A DNA stretch of 64,000 nucleotides from Megaustenia siamemsis (taxonomy: Eukaryota; Mollusca; Gastropoda; Stylommatophora; Ariophantidae): positions 55,388,828 to 55,452,827 of the forward strand of contig JAVIAB010000051.1 in the NCBI GenBank assembly GCA_032433765.1, in the 5' to 3' direction. The notes beneath the pieces are model-generated. The model saw only the letters and a program-made list of their open reading frames with translations, did not search any database and was not told where the DNA came from. The translations under genes and the position numbers were made by a program. This document shows, in pieces, positions 32,440 through 45,090 of the stretch (its first letter is position 1; each line of letters starts with the position of its first letter).

Positions 32440-33040
32440 AATAAAATAAGTAAATGAATTTAAATATCTGGAAACATTGTTAACTTCAGATGGTAGATGT
32501 ACAACAAAAGTGAGATGCAGAATGGCTCAGGAAAAAGGAGCTTTCCAAAAAAATGAATAAGATACTGTGCAATTCATTTTTGACAATAGAACAAGAAAAT
32601 GAGTTCTTAAATGTTATGGATAGCCAATCTTAACATATGGATGTGAATCATGGACAATAGGACAGCAGACAAGAAAATCACTGGAGGCTGTAGAAATGTG
32701 TTTTTACAGAAGAATGTTGAGAATACCATGGACAGCTAAGAAGAGTAATGAAAACGTTCTGAAGAGGCCAAAGCAAAAAGAGAGCTAATTTTCAATATAA
32801 GAAAAAAACATTTATCATTTATTGACCATGTAATAAGAAGAGAACAGCTGGAATATATTGTAACAGCTGTGAAAATTGAGGGATGAAGAGATAGAGGGAA
32901 GTAAAGAGAAAAGATACAAGACAGCTTATGAGAATGGTTTGGCAGAAAGATAACAACAGAAATGCTAAATAACTATAGAGATCGAAAGTAGAGACATAAT
33001 CACATACACCAGCAGGCATGGTACCTGATGATGATGAAGG
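32440..33040 (+). mobile_element. LINE family E, C-terminal reverse transcriptase region
   Basis: Plus-strand blocks in order, with stops and frameshifts between them: VNEFKYLETLLTSDGR (the YLG-type segment after the RT palm), LTYGCESWT (LYG.E.W motif), then YRRMLRIPWTAK, an FIDHVIRREQL-like block and the ENGLAER/GRK end. It ends with GATGATGATGA. This is the standard C-terminal order of RTE/CR1-like LINE ORFs. Non-functional. Confidence 0.85.
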
Positions 33041-33847
33041 ATTGTAGAGATTGATGCAATATTCCTGCAGACCTAGAAGTGTATCAGTTAAAACCAAACA
33101 GTTCTGAAGAAGGCAATGTTTGTATATTCACTGACCGTGGAAGTTTGCGACGTAAGAAGTCGGAATGAAGTTGCTAGATTTGTGTGAGGGACAGAATCGC
33201 TTAAGAGCAGAGTTCAGGTTACTTTGCAGAAAAATGGAGATCCAAGAAGATGACGCTGTTTTTTAAGTAAATATCGAAGACGCAACTGATTGGAGCAAAT
33301 CGTGACGGACTGTCATTCATATTTTTCAAGGATACAGAGCTTATGTCTTTCGTATTTATAAATGACGTGTACACAAGTAGGAAACCTGAAAACGATCGTA
33401 TGGGTATTCTGTCAAGGACAAGTGGGATGGAGTTAGAGACAGGAGGGACAACTGGGAGAGTATCCGCTTGAGGTAAGGATAATAGTCACAAGGTCTTGTT
33501 GATCGATTCAGCATAAATCATTTTAAGTTATTCGCAGATTGTCTTTTGGACAACAAATCATCATTTTAGAGAAAAAAATTAAACATGGCGTGGCACAAGT
33601 ATGAACTGTGGCGATTGGTATTACTACTAAATGGACATTTACTCAGCGAGCTATTGAAACCACTGACATGTATACTATGCAGATCTGTTGAAAATGACAA
33701 AACTCCACCGGTATTTGTCCTGATGCAATGAAGTTGGCTCTGTTAACTTCCGTCAACTTTTTTTGTTTTTGTTGCAAGAAAATAAAAGAAAAATATATAC
33801 AAATGAATACAACATTAAAAAAACAACTGAATGCACGCGCGCACAAA

Positions 33848-33888
<41 letters not shown>

Positions 33889-35574
33889 CTAATAAAAGAG
33901 ATTTACCCGGTCAACCGTGCAATCATCTCAGAATTGCCTATTAGAAGCCGAGCGAGATTAAATCTTTGCTACTCCCAACCCAAACCCCATTCTCTCTCTC
34001 TCTCTCTATCTCTAACCTCTCCCCTACCTTCATCCACTTACTGAATTACTTGTATTTTCCAGGTGTCATAACCTTTGATGCACGTGTCACAACGCCATCT
34101 CAATCTTTCTGATACCAACCTCCGAAATAAAATGATTGAATCGATTCGCAAACAGGAAAATGTCTGCAGAGTTTAACAAACGAGTCATCGATCCTTCAGA
34201 TGTAGCAGTGGGATTTTACTTCTGCCCGTTTATTTTTTCAACCCAGGCCGGATGGAAGCAGCGTAAGAACATTTGATATGCGATCTAAGATAACGGCGTT
34301 ACGGCCAACGGGGGGGTTCCACGCATGACTGACGAACACTTGGATGTGAGTCGACGTGCGTGAAGATGCACGTGCATGGAGCTAGGCATATAAATGATGG
34401 CAGCCTTTCACCGGAACTAGGACTGTACATCCTGGGCCTGTTCTCGTACACAGAATCAAATCGCCATCATGCTCGACGACCACGTGCTGCGTTGCCTGGA
34501 CGCTTTTGTCAGCTATCGGTAGGGAGTGCGTCCAGCGCACGCTAGGGTTAAGGAACAATACCTGACTGAAAGCTCCGCTGTATTCCCAGCGGAAGTTAGG
34601 GCGGCGACAGCTTCTTTGTTTCACCTGTGGAGGAGAACTGGTGGTCGTACGCACCTTTGTGGATTCACCCCCATCAATGGCAGCCTTCGTCTAGACTTCA
34701 TTTTCCCTATTCTGAGATTGTCACAACACTCGGATATCGTACCTAGCTCGTCACAGGGCTCGTCAATTGCCTGAGGTGGATCTTGTGACTAATGTTTATA
34801 ATCAAGAAATTGTAGGAAACGAGCGGCTCCTTTTTAAATACTTTAGAGCACTGTCGATACCGAGCTGCAGATTGACATTCGCTGTGCACAAATGAAAACC
34901 TGTCCACGCCACTGTCGTTACCTTGTCTGCTGTCCAAGCCTCCCAGCGGGCTCACTCTGATCATCTGTCCCGTCTCTATGTTATTAATGGTGCACATGAC
35001 TAGTCAGTAGTCAAAAGGTGTGCTATTACTGCATTCACGTGTATTCGGTTGCTAATCCTTGCTAGTCAATCCCACTGGTAGATTCCCCCCTCCTTCGATC
35101 ACAATATCACGAGATCAAATGTCAGAGGGGATAAGGACGTAATTTGTTGACAGGAAAGGAAGCGGGAAGAGGAGATATCGTGTGCGTGTGTGTATGTGTG
35201 TGTGTGTGTGTGTATATATATATGTTGGTGGGTGTGTATGTGATTGAGAAAATGTTTGCAACAGAATGAAATTGAAGGAAGAAATGAATGTGCGAAATAC
35301 AGAGTAAGAGTGAGAATTATATAGTTTATGAGAATAGTGAGTGAGAGAGAAAGAGGGGGGTGGGACATGAGCTAAACAAAAATATAAAGTGAGAAGAAAG
35401 TTGTGTTAAGAAGACAACGTGAAAGAGAAAGAGAGAGATTAGGAGACAGAGAGCGCAAATCAGATGGAGCGAGATACAGTCTTGAAAGCGATAATATGTT
35501 TGTATAATAGAGAGTGGGGAGAGACAGAGAAGAAGAGGAGGAAGAGGAATATACTTCTTTCCTTCCTAATTTGC
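33041..35574. other. Long unassigned stretch with microsatellites
   Basis: Holds (CA)n at 33,850-33,888, CT at 33,990-34,012, and GT/TA at 35,185-35,223. The region 34,360-34,780 has several open frames on both strands (up to 90 codons), but I could not assign them. A purine-rich block (35,340-35,560) borders the LINE tail. Confidence 0.45.
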
Positions 35575-38400
35575 CTTTCAACGTCGAGGGGAGATATAAT
35601 TTGCGGTCTTTTGCTCTTCTGTTCGCCTCTGCTGCGGTTATGTTTTCTAGTGTTTCTAATATTCCGTCAATCCATCTTTTTCGTGGCCGGTCCTTGTGTC
35701 TGGTGTTCTCGCAACGTTTTTTTGAACGCTTACTGTGTTGTGTTTTGATCTTTCTGCCTTGTCACATGGCCAAACCATTTTATCTGTTGTTTCTTTATAT
35801 ATTCTGTGGCGGGGGTTATTCCCAGCTTTTTTTTCTCAGTTCTTCATTTCTGATCTTGTCTCTCAGGCTGTTTCCTGTCATTCGTCTGGTACATTTAATC
35901 TCTGTAGAGGTTATTTTTCTTATTGTTCTGGCATCTAGGGTCCAGGTCTGGCATTGGTAGCACAACGTTGGGATGAAAATTGTGTTGTAGAGTGCTCGTT
36001 TTGCCTCTAGAGTTATTTCCTTGCTTGACAATTGTGATAATAGCTGTCCAATGATTAAAAGACAAATTGTATTGCATTTTGAGTCTATCTCTGCTGTTTA
36101 TGAATTATCGGTTGTCACTAGACTTCCCAGGTATTAAAATTCCTCTACTTCTTTAAGTTGCCTACCGTCTATAATTGTGTTGATGTTCTGTTTCTCTATT
36201 GCGATATTCATGACTTCTGTTTTGTTGATGTTGATTTACATGTTGTATTTTGTGCTTGTACTGTTGAGTCTATTTAAGTGTTCTTGTAGGTCTTCTATTT
36301 TTCCATGTATTAGTGCCTGATTGTGTACAAATTAGAAGTTCGCTGATCTCCTCCATCTCTGATGGGTTGGCTAACTTGCATACATAGTCCATTGTAAGTA
36401 ATAAACAGAAAGAGGGATAGTACATACCTCTGTCTTACACCTGATCTAACTTCGAAGTAGTTTGTGTAGCCTGCTACTGTTCTTACTGTGCAGCTGCTGT
36501 TGATGTAGAGACTTTTAATTAGATTGGTTAGATGTTGGCTTATTCCGTATGTAGTAAGCATCTCCTACAGTTGTTCTCTGTTTACTCGGTCGAATGATAT
36601 TTCCTGGTCAATGAAAGCTATGTTCACATTTTGATTGTGTTTTGTCGTCTTTTCTGCTATCTGCTTTAAGGTGAGTAGTTGAAAAGACGGCAGAACATAA
36701 TAAAAATGTGTAGTGTATTTGTTCTATTATTGGTCTCAGCATTTTTCCACAATTTTGACGTGTAACTGTCCTACATGACCGAGAAGCTATATACCTCTTT
36801 ACTGATTGCAGTCTCTCTTGCTACCTTTCTTTTTCCATATTGGTTCGATGAATGCCTGTTGTCAGTCTTCTGGGGTGGTGACATGCTGCGGTGACTATTC
36901 TGTGCAGCAATGTAGCTCTTGTTTCTCCTGCTGCTACTACTATTTCTACTGGTATGTTATCTATCTCCAGTGCTTTATTTCTTGGTGTATATTTGATTAC
37001 TTCTTCGATTTCTTCTTTTATAATGGGTTCAGAGTTTGTGCATTCTTGTGTGGTTTTTGTTGTATTATTAGTAGTTTGTGCCATGTTTAATAGGTCTTCA
37101 AAATATTATTTCCATCTCTGTAGCATATGTTGAGTATTTGCTGTCCGTCTTTGTCATTTATGAGCTCAGTAGGATCATGTTTTTCTTCTCTCACTCTTGT
37201 TACTTTTACTGTTTTGTAGAAATCTCTTGTGGCTGAATTGAAGTCCCTGCTCATATTTTGTCCGAATTCTATCCTTGTGTTTTCCTTAGTTTCTTTGATC
37301 CAAATTTTAACTTTTTTTTCCGAACTAAAGTATATGTTTAATACTCATCTTAGTTTTTATTCTCCCTCCAATTTTTAAACATTTTCTTCTTTTCTTTAAT
37401 TGCTTCTATGATTTGCTTCGTTTAACCACGGGATGCTCTGTTTCCGTTCTTTTTTCCTTAGTTTCGTTTCACATACTGTTTTTCAGATGGTGATTGCTGT
37501 TTTCTTAAACTGTTGCCACTCTTTATCTACTGTGTTTACTTCGTTAGGGAGTTTCTTGAATCCTCTTTAAGTGTTTCTTCTACAGTTTACCTTGATGCTT
37601 GATCTTTCAATTGTTTTATTTTTATTGTCTGTTCTTTTTGCTTCTTTTGTTTGTTTTCGTATCTTCTCTTTGGTTTTGACTGTCTGAGTGTAATCATAAC
37701 TATTTTATAGTCCGTGTCGTCTGCGATATTAGTGATAGCTATGTTGTTGGTTACTCTTTGCTTGTTCTGTTTTCTTGTTAGTATAAAATCTATCTGGTTT
37801 CTGCATGTTGTGTCATTCCACTTGTACCAGGTGTATAATTGCGACTCTCTGTGTTTGAAGAATGTGTTGGTGATAAATAAATCAATTTGATTACATAATT
37901 CCAGTAGCCTGCTTCCATTTTCATTTATTTCAGCTGTCTTTTCGTTAAAGGGTTCTAGGATATCTCTGTTCTAACTGTTGCGTTTCCCAAGCCTTCCATT
38001 AAAATCTCCCATCACTAACGTGTCGTTGCTTTCATAAGTCTTATTGAAAATTTCATTTAGTGTGTCATAGAATTCTTCGCTGTCTTTTTCATTGTTGTTA
38101 AATGGTGCATAAATCTGTATATAAGTTTGTTTTCCGTCGTCTTTTTGTAGTCTGGTTTGTTATTATTCTTTGTGTGTAGTATTTTATTTCTAGATTATTC
38201 TTTGCATGTACTTAGTCGATGATAAAGCCTACTCCCTTTATTGTTGTTGATTATTTGCTTTTTTTCCGAGTGCTGTAAACATACCTCTTCCCCTGAAATG
38301 ATTCGCTGACCTATCACCTCGGAAGTTTCCCCACTATAATAATATTCATTTCTTATTATTTGTCTCCCTACTCCGTGTGTTGCTAATTAAAAACGATCAA
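35575..38400 (-). mobile_element. LINE family B, near full-length non-LTR retrotransposon, inactivated
   Basis: Minus-strand order from high to low coordinates: APE-type endonuclease with QIYAPFNNNE and LVMGDFNGRLG near 38,110-37,985; linker PIIKEEIEEVIKYTP near 37,020; RT with SGVRQRYVLSLFLF near 36,430; the KYNM..INKTEVM block near 36,240; YLGSLVTTD near 36,125; then ITLEAKRALYNTIF, RMTGNSLRDKIRNEEL, the DRPRKRWIDG block and LPSTLKG at 35,580. Endonuclease motifs are recognisable, but the RT catalytic (Y/F)xDD is absent: ELLI runs straight into VHNQAL near 36,325. Several stops and frameshifts occur. The 5' end (RNA-binding ORF, endonuclease start) is not visible. Confidence 0.88.
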
Positions 38401-39045
38401 AAGGTAAACTAAATCGTCATATAAGCATCACGTGTGGTTTTGTAGTAAGAAGCTAAGCATTGTTCAGTGTATATTGATTTATCCAGATTGAATCATTCAT
38501 TCTTACTTAGGAAGAATTCATTAAATATATTTTAATTTGCTACCCCGGGAATGAAATCCCCAATCAAATTCAGTAAGTTATAATTGCAATAGATCCCACA
38601 AATAATTTTTATTTTTTTCTCTTCAATTCAGACATAGATGAACCTAACGAAGTATGAATCTTTCAACAACAGTGCCTGCTTTCTGAAGCTGTTATGATAT
38701 GATCCATGTAATATAAGTTCAAACTAGATCTATCTATCTTTCGTTCGCCTGAAGTATTGTCTATATCTGCAATGCCGTTTCCTGTATAAATTTTACTGTC
38801 TTTTGTAATTGTTCAAACTAGATGAGATTCTGTAATGTACAAATGATTGATGCATGACCACTTGTAGATGACTAACTGTCCAAATTCTAAACACAGTAAG
38901 ATCTCGCGTGTCCCTGAACAGGATGTTTCAAGATGTCCAACAAGCTTGCTTTATAAGCACTGCAGCAACTTGAAAGTTTTAAAATCGCTCTGCTCCAAAA
39001 TTCTGTATTTTGCTAATCTGTTAAAGAATTTCTCATGTTTCTTCA
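38401..39045. other. Unassigned sequence
   Basis: No gene, array or element recognised. Confidence 0.5.
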
Positions 39046-39460
39046 TGTCTACAGCTGCACCACGTCTACAGCTGCACCATGTATACAGCTGTACCATGTA
39101 TACAGCTGCACCATATATACTGCTGCATCATGTCTACAATTGCACCATGTTACAGCTGCACCATGTTACAGCTGCACCATGTCTACAGCTACGCCATATC
39201 TACAGCTGCACCATGTCTACAGCTGCATCATGTCTACAACTGCACCATGTCTACAGCTGCACCATGTCTACAACTGCACCATGTCTACAGCTGCACAATG
39301 TCTACAGCTGCACCATGTCTACAGCTGTACCATGTCTACAACTGCACCATGTCTACAGCTGCACCATGTCTACAGCTGCACCATGTCTACAGCTGCACAA
39401 TATCTACAGCTGCACCATATCTACAGCTGCAACATGTCTGCACCATGTCTACAGCTGCAC
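39046..39460. repeat. 17-bp tandem array, about 24 copies
   Basis: Unit ATGTCTACAGCTGCACC, with ATATC, GTAT and TGTAC variants. The consensus has no stop in the three plus frames and 17 is not a multiple of 3, so all three plus frames read the same STAAPCLQLHHVY-like peptide. Spurious frames of 135-199 codons result. Confidence 0.95.
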
Positions 39461-39892
39461 TCTTTAATCCTCGTACTCAATATTAGTTATTGCGCTACTA
39501 CCCAAACATAGATATCCCAAACAAAAAATATCACAAACATAGATATCCCATGTCAGGTTTTAGCCTTGCAGCTTTAATGTTCCTCTCCATCCTCTACTTT
39601 TGTTTTCGACAATTTGTCACGTGGCACTCAAAGTATAATTAATGTATCATTTGTTTTTATCATCGTCATAACATTCTCTGTTTACAGCGTTTATGTAGCA
39701 GATAGAACAAAAATACAGGCTTTGTTGCTTCTGAAGACCTACTTCTGTTAGATCTCACATCTGGTAATCTGGTATTTATGCATAGTTTATAGGCGTTTGT
39801 TCTTCTATCCGTTTTTTTTTCATTGATCAAAATAATTTGTCAGTATTTTTATGATGTATTTTTTTAAAATAATATTAGTTATTGTTTTTCTA

Positions 39893-40648
39893 TTTGCAGA
39901 AAACTAACATACTCGGTCAGTACGTCGAAGCAACACCTGCAAGCTCTACCGACAACTATAAACTTGATATCGTGCCGCAGTATAACTACCTGGGGTCCAA
40001 CATCAGCGACAGACTATCTTTAGATACAGAAATTGACACTCGTATTGGTAAAGCTGCTACCATCTTTGCTCGTCTTTCTAGGCGTGTCTGGCAAAACAGC
40101 AAACTGACAACTAAAACAAAAGCCGCAGTGTACAAAATGCCTGCATAATTAGTATCCTCCTGTATGGCAGCGAATCTTGGACAACCTATGTAAAGCAGGA
40201 GAGAAGGCTAAATGTATTCCATATGCGATGTCTGGGCCGTATTCTTGGTATCACCTGGAAGGATAAAGTGACAAACGTGGAGGTCCTGACTCGCAAAGGC
40301 CTACCGAATATCTACACGCAGCTCAAACAACGTAAGTTACGCTGGCTCGGCCATGTACACCGTATGAAAGATGGCCGCGTACCAAAAGATATACTCTACG
40401 GACAACTGGCAGATGGTAAAAGAACTAGAGGGCGCCAAAAACTTCGATTTGTAGATGTGTGTAAACGCGACATGAAGACTCTGAACATAAACCCTGCAGC
40501 ATGGGAAGACATAGCTGCAGACCGAAATCTCTGGAAACACACTCTAAAGGTTCACCTCAAACAAGAAGCAGGCAGATTCATAGAGAAAGAGAATACACGA
40601 CGAAAGAAAAGAAAAAATAGCATTTCTAGGGGCGCTGCAAAATCCACA
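39893..40648 (+). mobile_element. 5'-truncated LINE (family D), C-terminal ORF with one frameshift
   Basis: Plus frame 1 (39,893-40,148) includes YKLDIVPQYNYLGSNIS and KTKAAVYK. A one-base shift near 40,140 moves to a second frame reading SILLYGSESWTT, then 40,223-40,663: CLGRILGITWKDKV, QRKLRWLGHVHRM, GRQKLRFVDVCKRD. This is the RT-distal third of an RTE-like LINE protein and among the best conserved mobile element coding in the window. Endonuclease and RT core are missing. Confidence 0.9.
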
Positions 40649-40735
40649 GTCAACTATGACTGACGGAGGCTACTATAGTCAACTATGACTGACGGAGGCT
40701 ACTATAGTCAAATAGGACTGACGGTGGCTACTACT
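40649..40735. repeat. 29-bp triplication at the LINE 3' end
   Basis: GTCAACTATGACTGACGGAG plus GCTACTATA occurs three times, the last diverged. It overlaps the LINE stop codon region and could be the element's own tail repeat. Confidence 0.85.
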
Positions 40736-41406
40736 ACTAGTTATTGTTATGTATTATTCACATTTTATAATGAAAGGAAACCCTTTACTATCAGAGCTTC
40801 GCAACAGAATATCAATCTGATCATCAGAAGCAGACCTCCGTCAAGTAAGTGTTGCGGCTCATTACACTCTTAGGAGGGAGACGGGCCTGCCTGGTTCATG
40901 ACCTCCAGGTGTAGGCCTATTGCTGCATTGAACCTGAACTCTTACAATAAGTTCAAGCAAGGTCAAAAGATTGCCAGGTTTTTGCCATTACCAAGTCACA
41001 ACAGAATAATATCGTGTCGGACATTTCGGTTTTATAAATCAATTGATGTGATATCGGTCTAGAGTTGGACATCAAACATCGCATATGTTGTAAATGTATC
41101 AGGAACATTGTGTCCACTGATAGAGACCAGTTGCTAAAATGTTACCTTCAACAGCTTACCACAAGTCTAGGTTCATCTATGCCCGTTTCCTACGTTGAAG
41201 TCATGACTGATATAGACAACGACATCTATGATGTTTAATATTAATGATTACTACTGTCATAGAATGGTTAAGGACCGGGACTTAGACTTGCTGAGCCCTA
41301 TGTTGGCTTAGCTCAATGAAATTTGTGGTCCCTGTTTTAAAAAAAAAAACAAAAAAAAAAAAAAACATTAAAACCAGCAGGTCTCTATCATAAACTATTA
41401 TTGAGG
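40736..41406. other. Unassigned sequence
   Basis: Poly(A)-rich at 41,340-41,366. No gene or element recognised. Confidence 0.5.
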
Positions 41407-41408
41407 TA

Positions 41409-42703
41409 CAGTAAAGTCTCGATTATGCGGTACTCAATAATCCGGAATTCTCAATTTAACGGACTTTTTTTTTTTTTTTTAATTATTATAGGGAGAAAGC
41501 TTGAATCATGTTTTGTTCAGTTAAATTAAATGCCTTTATCCGGAAATCGAAAACGCTACAACACGGTTTGTGCGCTGCGCTTACTTCTACAGGCTCTATC
41601 ATTACACAATATTGCGTTTACAATAGTGTATTTACAGTAATATACTTCAAATAGGAGCGAACATATTTTATTCAATCCAGACATTGTGTCTCCAAATATT
41701 CCAAGTAAAAGCGACAGACAGTCTATATCTTCACTTTTTCCCCCGACTAAATGTTTTTGTCGGGAAATCTTAGTCGTGCCAAAAACACTTATCTACATGA
41801 TTTTACAAATTTGCTTAATTTTCTCATAGCCTGCTTTAGATCTAAAGTTGGTCATGAATTTGTCAAAAATATGGCGTTTGACAGTCTGACCGAACATTAG
41901 AAGCAGACGTATTGTTTGTGAAAATTGAAGAGCCCATAACTTTGATGATTATAAATCAAAGGTTGAGCAGCCGGCGTGCAGTGACATAGAGATGGTGAGA
42001 AGAAAGGGGGAGGGGTTCAAAAATTACCGACTGGAAATTCAAAAAGAGCAAGATACAGAGTTTGACGTTAGTTTGTCTCAGACATTTGTGCAAGCTGAAA
42101 TTCGTTCCATCAGTATAAATTATACATGATATGCTATAAACGCATGTGTGCATACTTTTTAACGGAATACATTTTTGTGTTAAATAATGGCCTCTGCGAG
42201 TGCAAACCACACCTCAATTTCCCGCAAAGGTAAACGCAAGCGAACTGTATTGACACTGAACCAGAAGATTGAAATCGCTAGTAGACTTGAAAAAGGCGTT
42301 AATCGCAACGTTTTGATGACTGAATTTGGCATAGCCTCTTCAACATTATATGACATACGAAATCAAAAAGATGAGTTGTTTAAGTTTGCGTCGGAGTCTG
42401 AAAGCAGCAACAATATACACCAGAGACGAAGTATGAAACGGCCAAAATTTGAAAAACTCGACGACGTCCTTTATGTGTGGTTTTTAGAAAGAAGAAGAAA
42501 AGGAATGCCAATATCAGGACCCATGTTGATAGAGAAAGCTAGTGAATGTCACACGAATTTAAATATTTCTGAGCATTGCAATTTTTCAATCATGTTTTTT
42601 CATAAATTTTGAGTTTGGTTTTCTTACTCTCGATTATCCATAAAAATTCAATTATCCAGAATGGGTTCTTCCCCGAGCATTCCGGATAATCGAGACTTTA
42701 CTG
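41409..42703 (+). mobile_element. pogo/Tigger-type DNA transposon, internally deleted, TA TSD
   Basis: The left end CAGTAAAGTCTCGATTATGC and right end (reverse complement CAGTAAAGTCTCGATTATCC) match at 19 of 20 positions. Both ends sit against TA (41,407-41,408 and 42,704-42,705), the target used by Tc1/mariner/pogo elements. Subterminal ATTATCCGGAAT-type motifs recur inside both ends. Length is 1,295 bp, shorter than autonomous Tigger elements (typically about 2.5 kb). It carries the start of a transposase on the plus strand but no catalytic domain, so it is non-autonomous. Confidence 0.93.
42187..42612 (+). pseudogene. Tigger/pogo transposase N-terminal fragment (CENP-B-like HTH)
   Basis: A 141-codon frame starting MASASANHTSISRKGKRKR. 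Residues about 20-70 form a Psq/CENP-B N-terminal helix-turn-helix (RTVLTLNQKIEIASRLEKG, then NVLMTEFGIASSTLYDIRN). Residues about 90-120 match the start of the second, CENP-B-type DNA-binding domain (LDDVLYVWFLERRRKGMPIS). The frame ends about 20 residues later, 90 bp from the transposon end. The rest of the second domain and the whole DDE domain are deleted. The fragment could still bind the TIRs, but this is inference. The ATG is 780 bp inside the left end. Confidence 0.88.
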
Positions 42704-42705
42704 TA

Positions 42706-44162
42706 TTATCCTATTAATGATGTCTGCCGAAAGTGGACATATAGGACTGGAGAATAAAAGCGGCTTGTTCTGAGCAGTTGCCACGATGTGTTCCAGTCTT
42801 AGTTTTTATTTCACTCCCGATATAAAAAAAAAAAATCTTTTTGACCTTACAGGGATTGGAAACTGCACTTTCCTTATTTTGAACCACGACGACTTATCGT
42901 TTCGGCGACCCGCTCTCTCTCTCTACCATAAACAAATATGATATATGATATATACATATATCAACGTGAACAAATGTGATATTCCCGCTGGTTATGAGAT
43001 CCAGCGTTTTAGCTTATTTAGCCCAGGCCTGAATCGGACCCTGGAATCTTTAGGGTCGCATGTCAATGGCTGTTTCTTTGTTAGGACATTTTGTTTTATG
43101 TTTAATCCGCTAGTCCTTAAAATAATTATTAGAAGGAGCAATAAAATACGAAATCGAGGCCAGCATTCACAGAGTAACGAACGTGTTAATGCATACTGCG
43201 AACCAGACACATTAAGAGTGATATAATATCATCACAACGTTCGACTGAGCCGTCCAGCGGAGATGTTCATGGGATAATCTCAATTTCAGAATTCTCAGAA
43301 GCATAAATTGTTACAAGTCTTCAATCGACTTGTCACTCGACCCTGAAGTGCACGCGCAGGACAGATACAGTGACAAGGACGACGTAAGCCTGTACAATAC
43401 TGGCCGGTTACGTCCACATTTAATATTAGCCTCCATCCTGTTTCTCATCTCTCGTTATTTTATTTCAGAGAAGTAATGTTCAGAACATGACACGTGGCAT
43501 TTGAGCTAAAGAAGGAAAAATTAACTATGCTGTGATAATTGAAGGACTATTAGTGGAGACATGGCATCAAGAGATGTACAAATAACTGTCCTAGAAGTGC
43601 GACATGAAGACAATCATTGGTAGAAGATAGAGTTGCAAGTACACATTCTACTTAGAGAAATGTAAGTCCTGATGGAAAGAGACTCATAAGGACGATGTGG
43701 ACTGCACAGCTGTTTGTTTTAATCATAAAGTGGCATTTTAGTTATAACAATGAAATGTTGTAGCATTTATGAGTATAGTTGGTCTGAGACAATCCATTAT
43801 AAAATTAATAACCTTAGAAAATGGTCTCTATTTGTGACACCACACGCAAAACGTGAAAGTTCGAGCAAAAGTAAATGTGTATAATTGATATTTTAGCAAA
43901 ATAATGCTCGTAGCTAAAATATCAAAGAATATCAAATCTAAGAGTTTCGGGAGATGCAAAATTGAATTTATAACAGAAAAGTTTTACATTTTAAGATACA
44001 GCTTTTTAAAATCACTTTGAAAGTATAGTAGAAGAAGCATGTGTATTTTATCTTCATGGAAAGACAAAAATAGGCAAATCAACTAAAATATCAGCGACAA
44101 ACAACTGTGATCAGGTCTTCGATTCTGGTTAAACGTAGCCTATACTCAAGAATGTCGTTTAT
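42706..44162. other. Unassigned sequence
   Basis: Includes a 93-codon frame at 42,945-43,226 with no recognisable family. No array or element is seen. Confidence 0.45.
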
Positions 44163-44425
44163 GCGTGGCTTCTATCAACTTAATAGGATGGTTCACTCTA
44201 TCAGGTCGTGGCTTCTATCAACTTAATAGGATGGTTCACTCTATCAGGTCGTGGCTTCTATCAACTTAATAGGATGGTTCACTCTATCAGGTCGTGGCTT
44301 CTATCAACTTAATAGGATGGTTCACTCTATCAGGTCGTGGCTTCTATCAACTTAATAGAATGGTTCACTCTATCAGGTCGTGGCTTCTATCAACTTAATA
44401 GAATGGTTCACTCTATCAGGACCAA
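44163..44425. repeat. 43-bp tandem array, about 6 copies
   Basis: Unit TCGTGGCTTCTATCAACTTA plus ATAGGATGGTTCACTCTATCAGG without divergence except GGATGG/GAATGG in the last two. Near-identity implies a recent expansion. Confidence 0.96.
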
Positions 44426-44679
44426 CTCTGTGTAACGGTGAAGAACGCTTTCTCTTACATTCATTGACAAAAATGGTTGCGATATATTTTCTTGTTTACT
44501 CTTGACAATGAAGTCTTTTCTTGAGCAAATGCAAGTGAATCGTGAATAATCGACAGGAAAATTATCGACGGCCAAACAAATGTTCTTGAACAGATCAATG
44601 TTGACGAATAACATGGACAAATAAAAGAAAGTAACGAAGATGTCATAAAAGAGGCCAAGCAACAAAAAAAAAAAAGTCA

Positions 44680-45090
44680 TGTAAGAGATCTCATGTAAGA
44701 AATGGTAATAGCGCTATATGTGACATATTATGTAAGAGATCGTAATGGCACTATATATGAGATCTCATGTAAGAAATGATAATAGCGCTATATGTGACAT
44801 ATTATGTGAAGGATGGTAATAATGTTATATGTGACATATTAGGTAAGAGATGGTAATAACACTATATATGAGATCTCATGTAAGAGATGGTAATAACCCT
44901 AAATGTGACATTTTATTAAATGGTTCTAATAGCGCTATATGTAACATGTTATGTAAGAAATGGTAATAGCACTATATATGAAATCTCATGTAAAAGATGG
45001 TAATAGTGTTATATATGAGATCTCATATAAGAAATGATAATAGCGCTGTATGTGACATATCATGTAAGAGATGATATTAGCACTATACAT
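44680..45090. repeat. Degenerate ~38-bp array (TATATGTGACAT type)
   Basis: Units alternate between TATATGTGACATATTATGTAA and TATATATGAGATCTCATGTAA, each followed by GAGATGGTAATAGC or similar. It may be a dimeric repeat that grades into the next array through the shared ATCTCATGTAAGAGA part. Confidence 0.85.

Noticed and set aside
34360..34780. Possible transposase fragment suggested by several short frames
   Set aside because: I compared them with Tc1/mariner C-terminal motifs from general knowledge and could not find a convincing DDE-region motif in any frame.
38868..39511. Plus frames up to 199 codons, STAAPCLQLHHVY repeats
   Set aside because: 17-bp array; all three plus frames encode the same peptide in shifted phase, an arithmetic effect.
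42945..43226. 93-codon frame as a small gene
   Set aside because: No signal peptide, domain or repeat; length is within chance for this composition.
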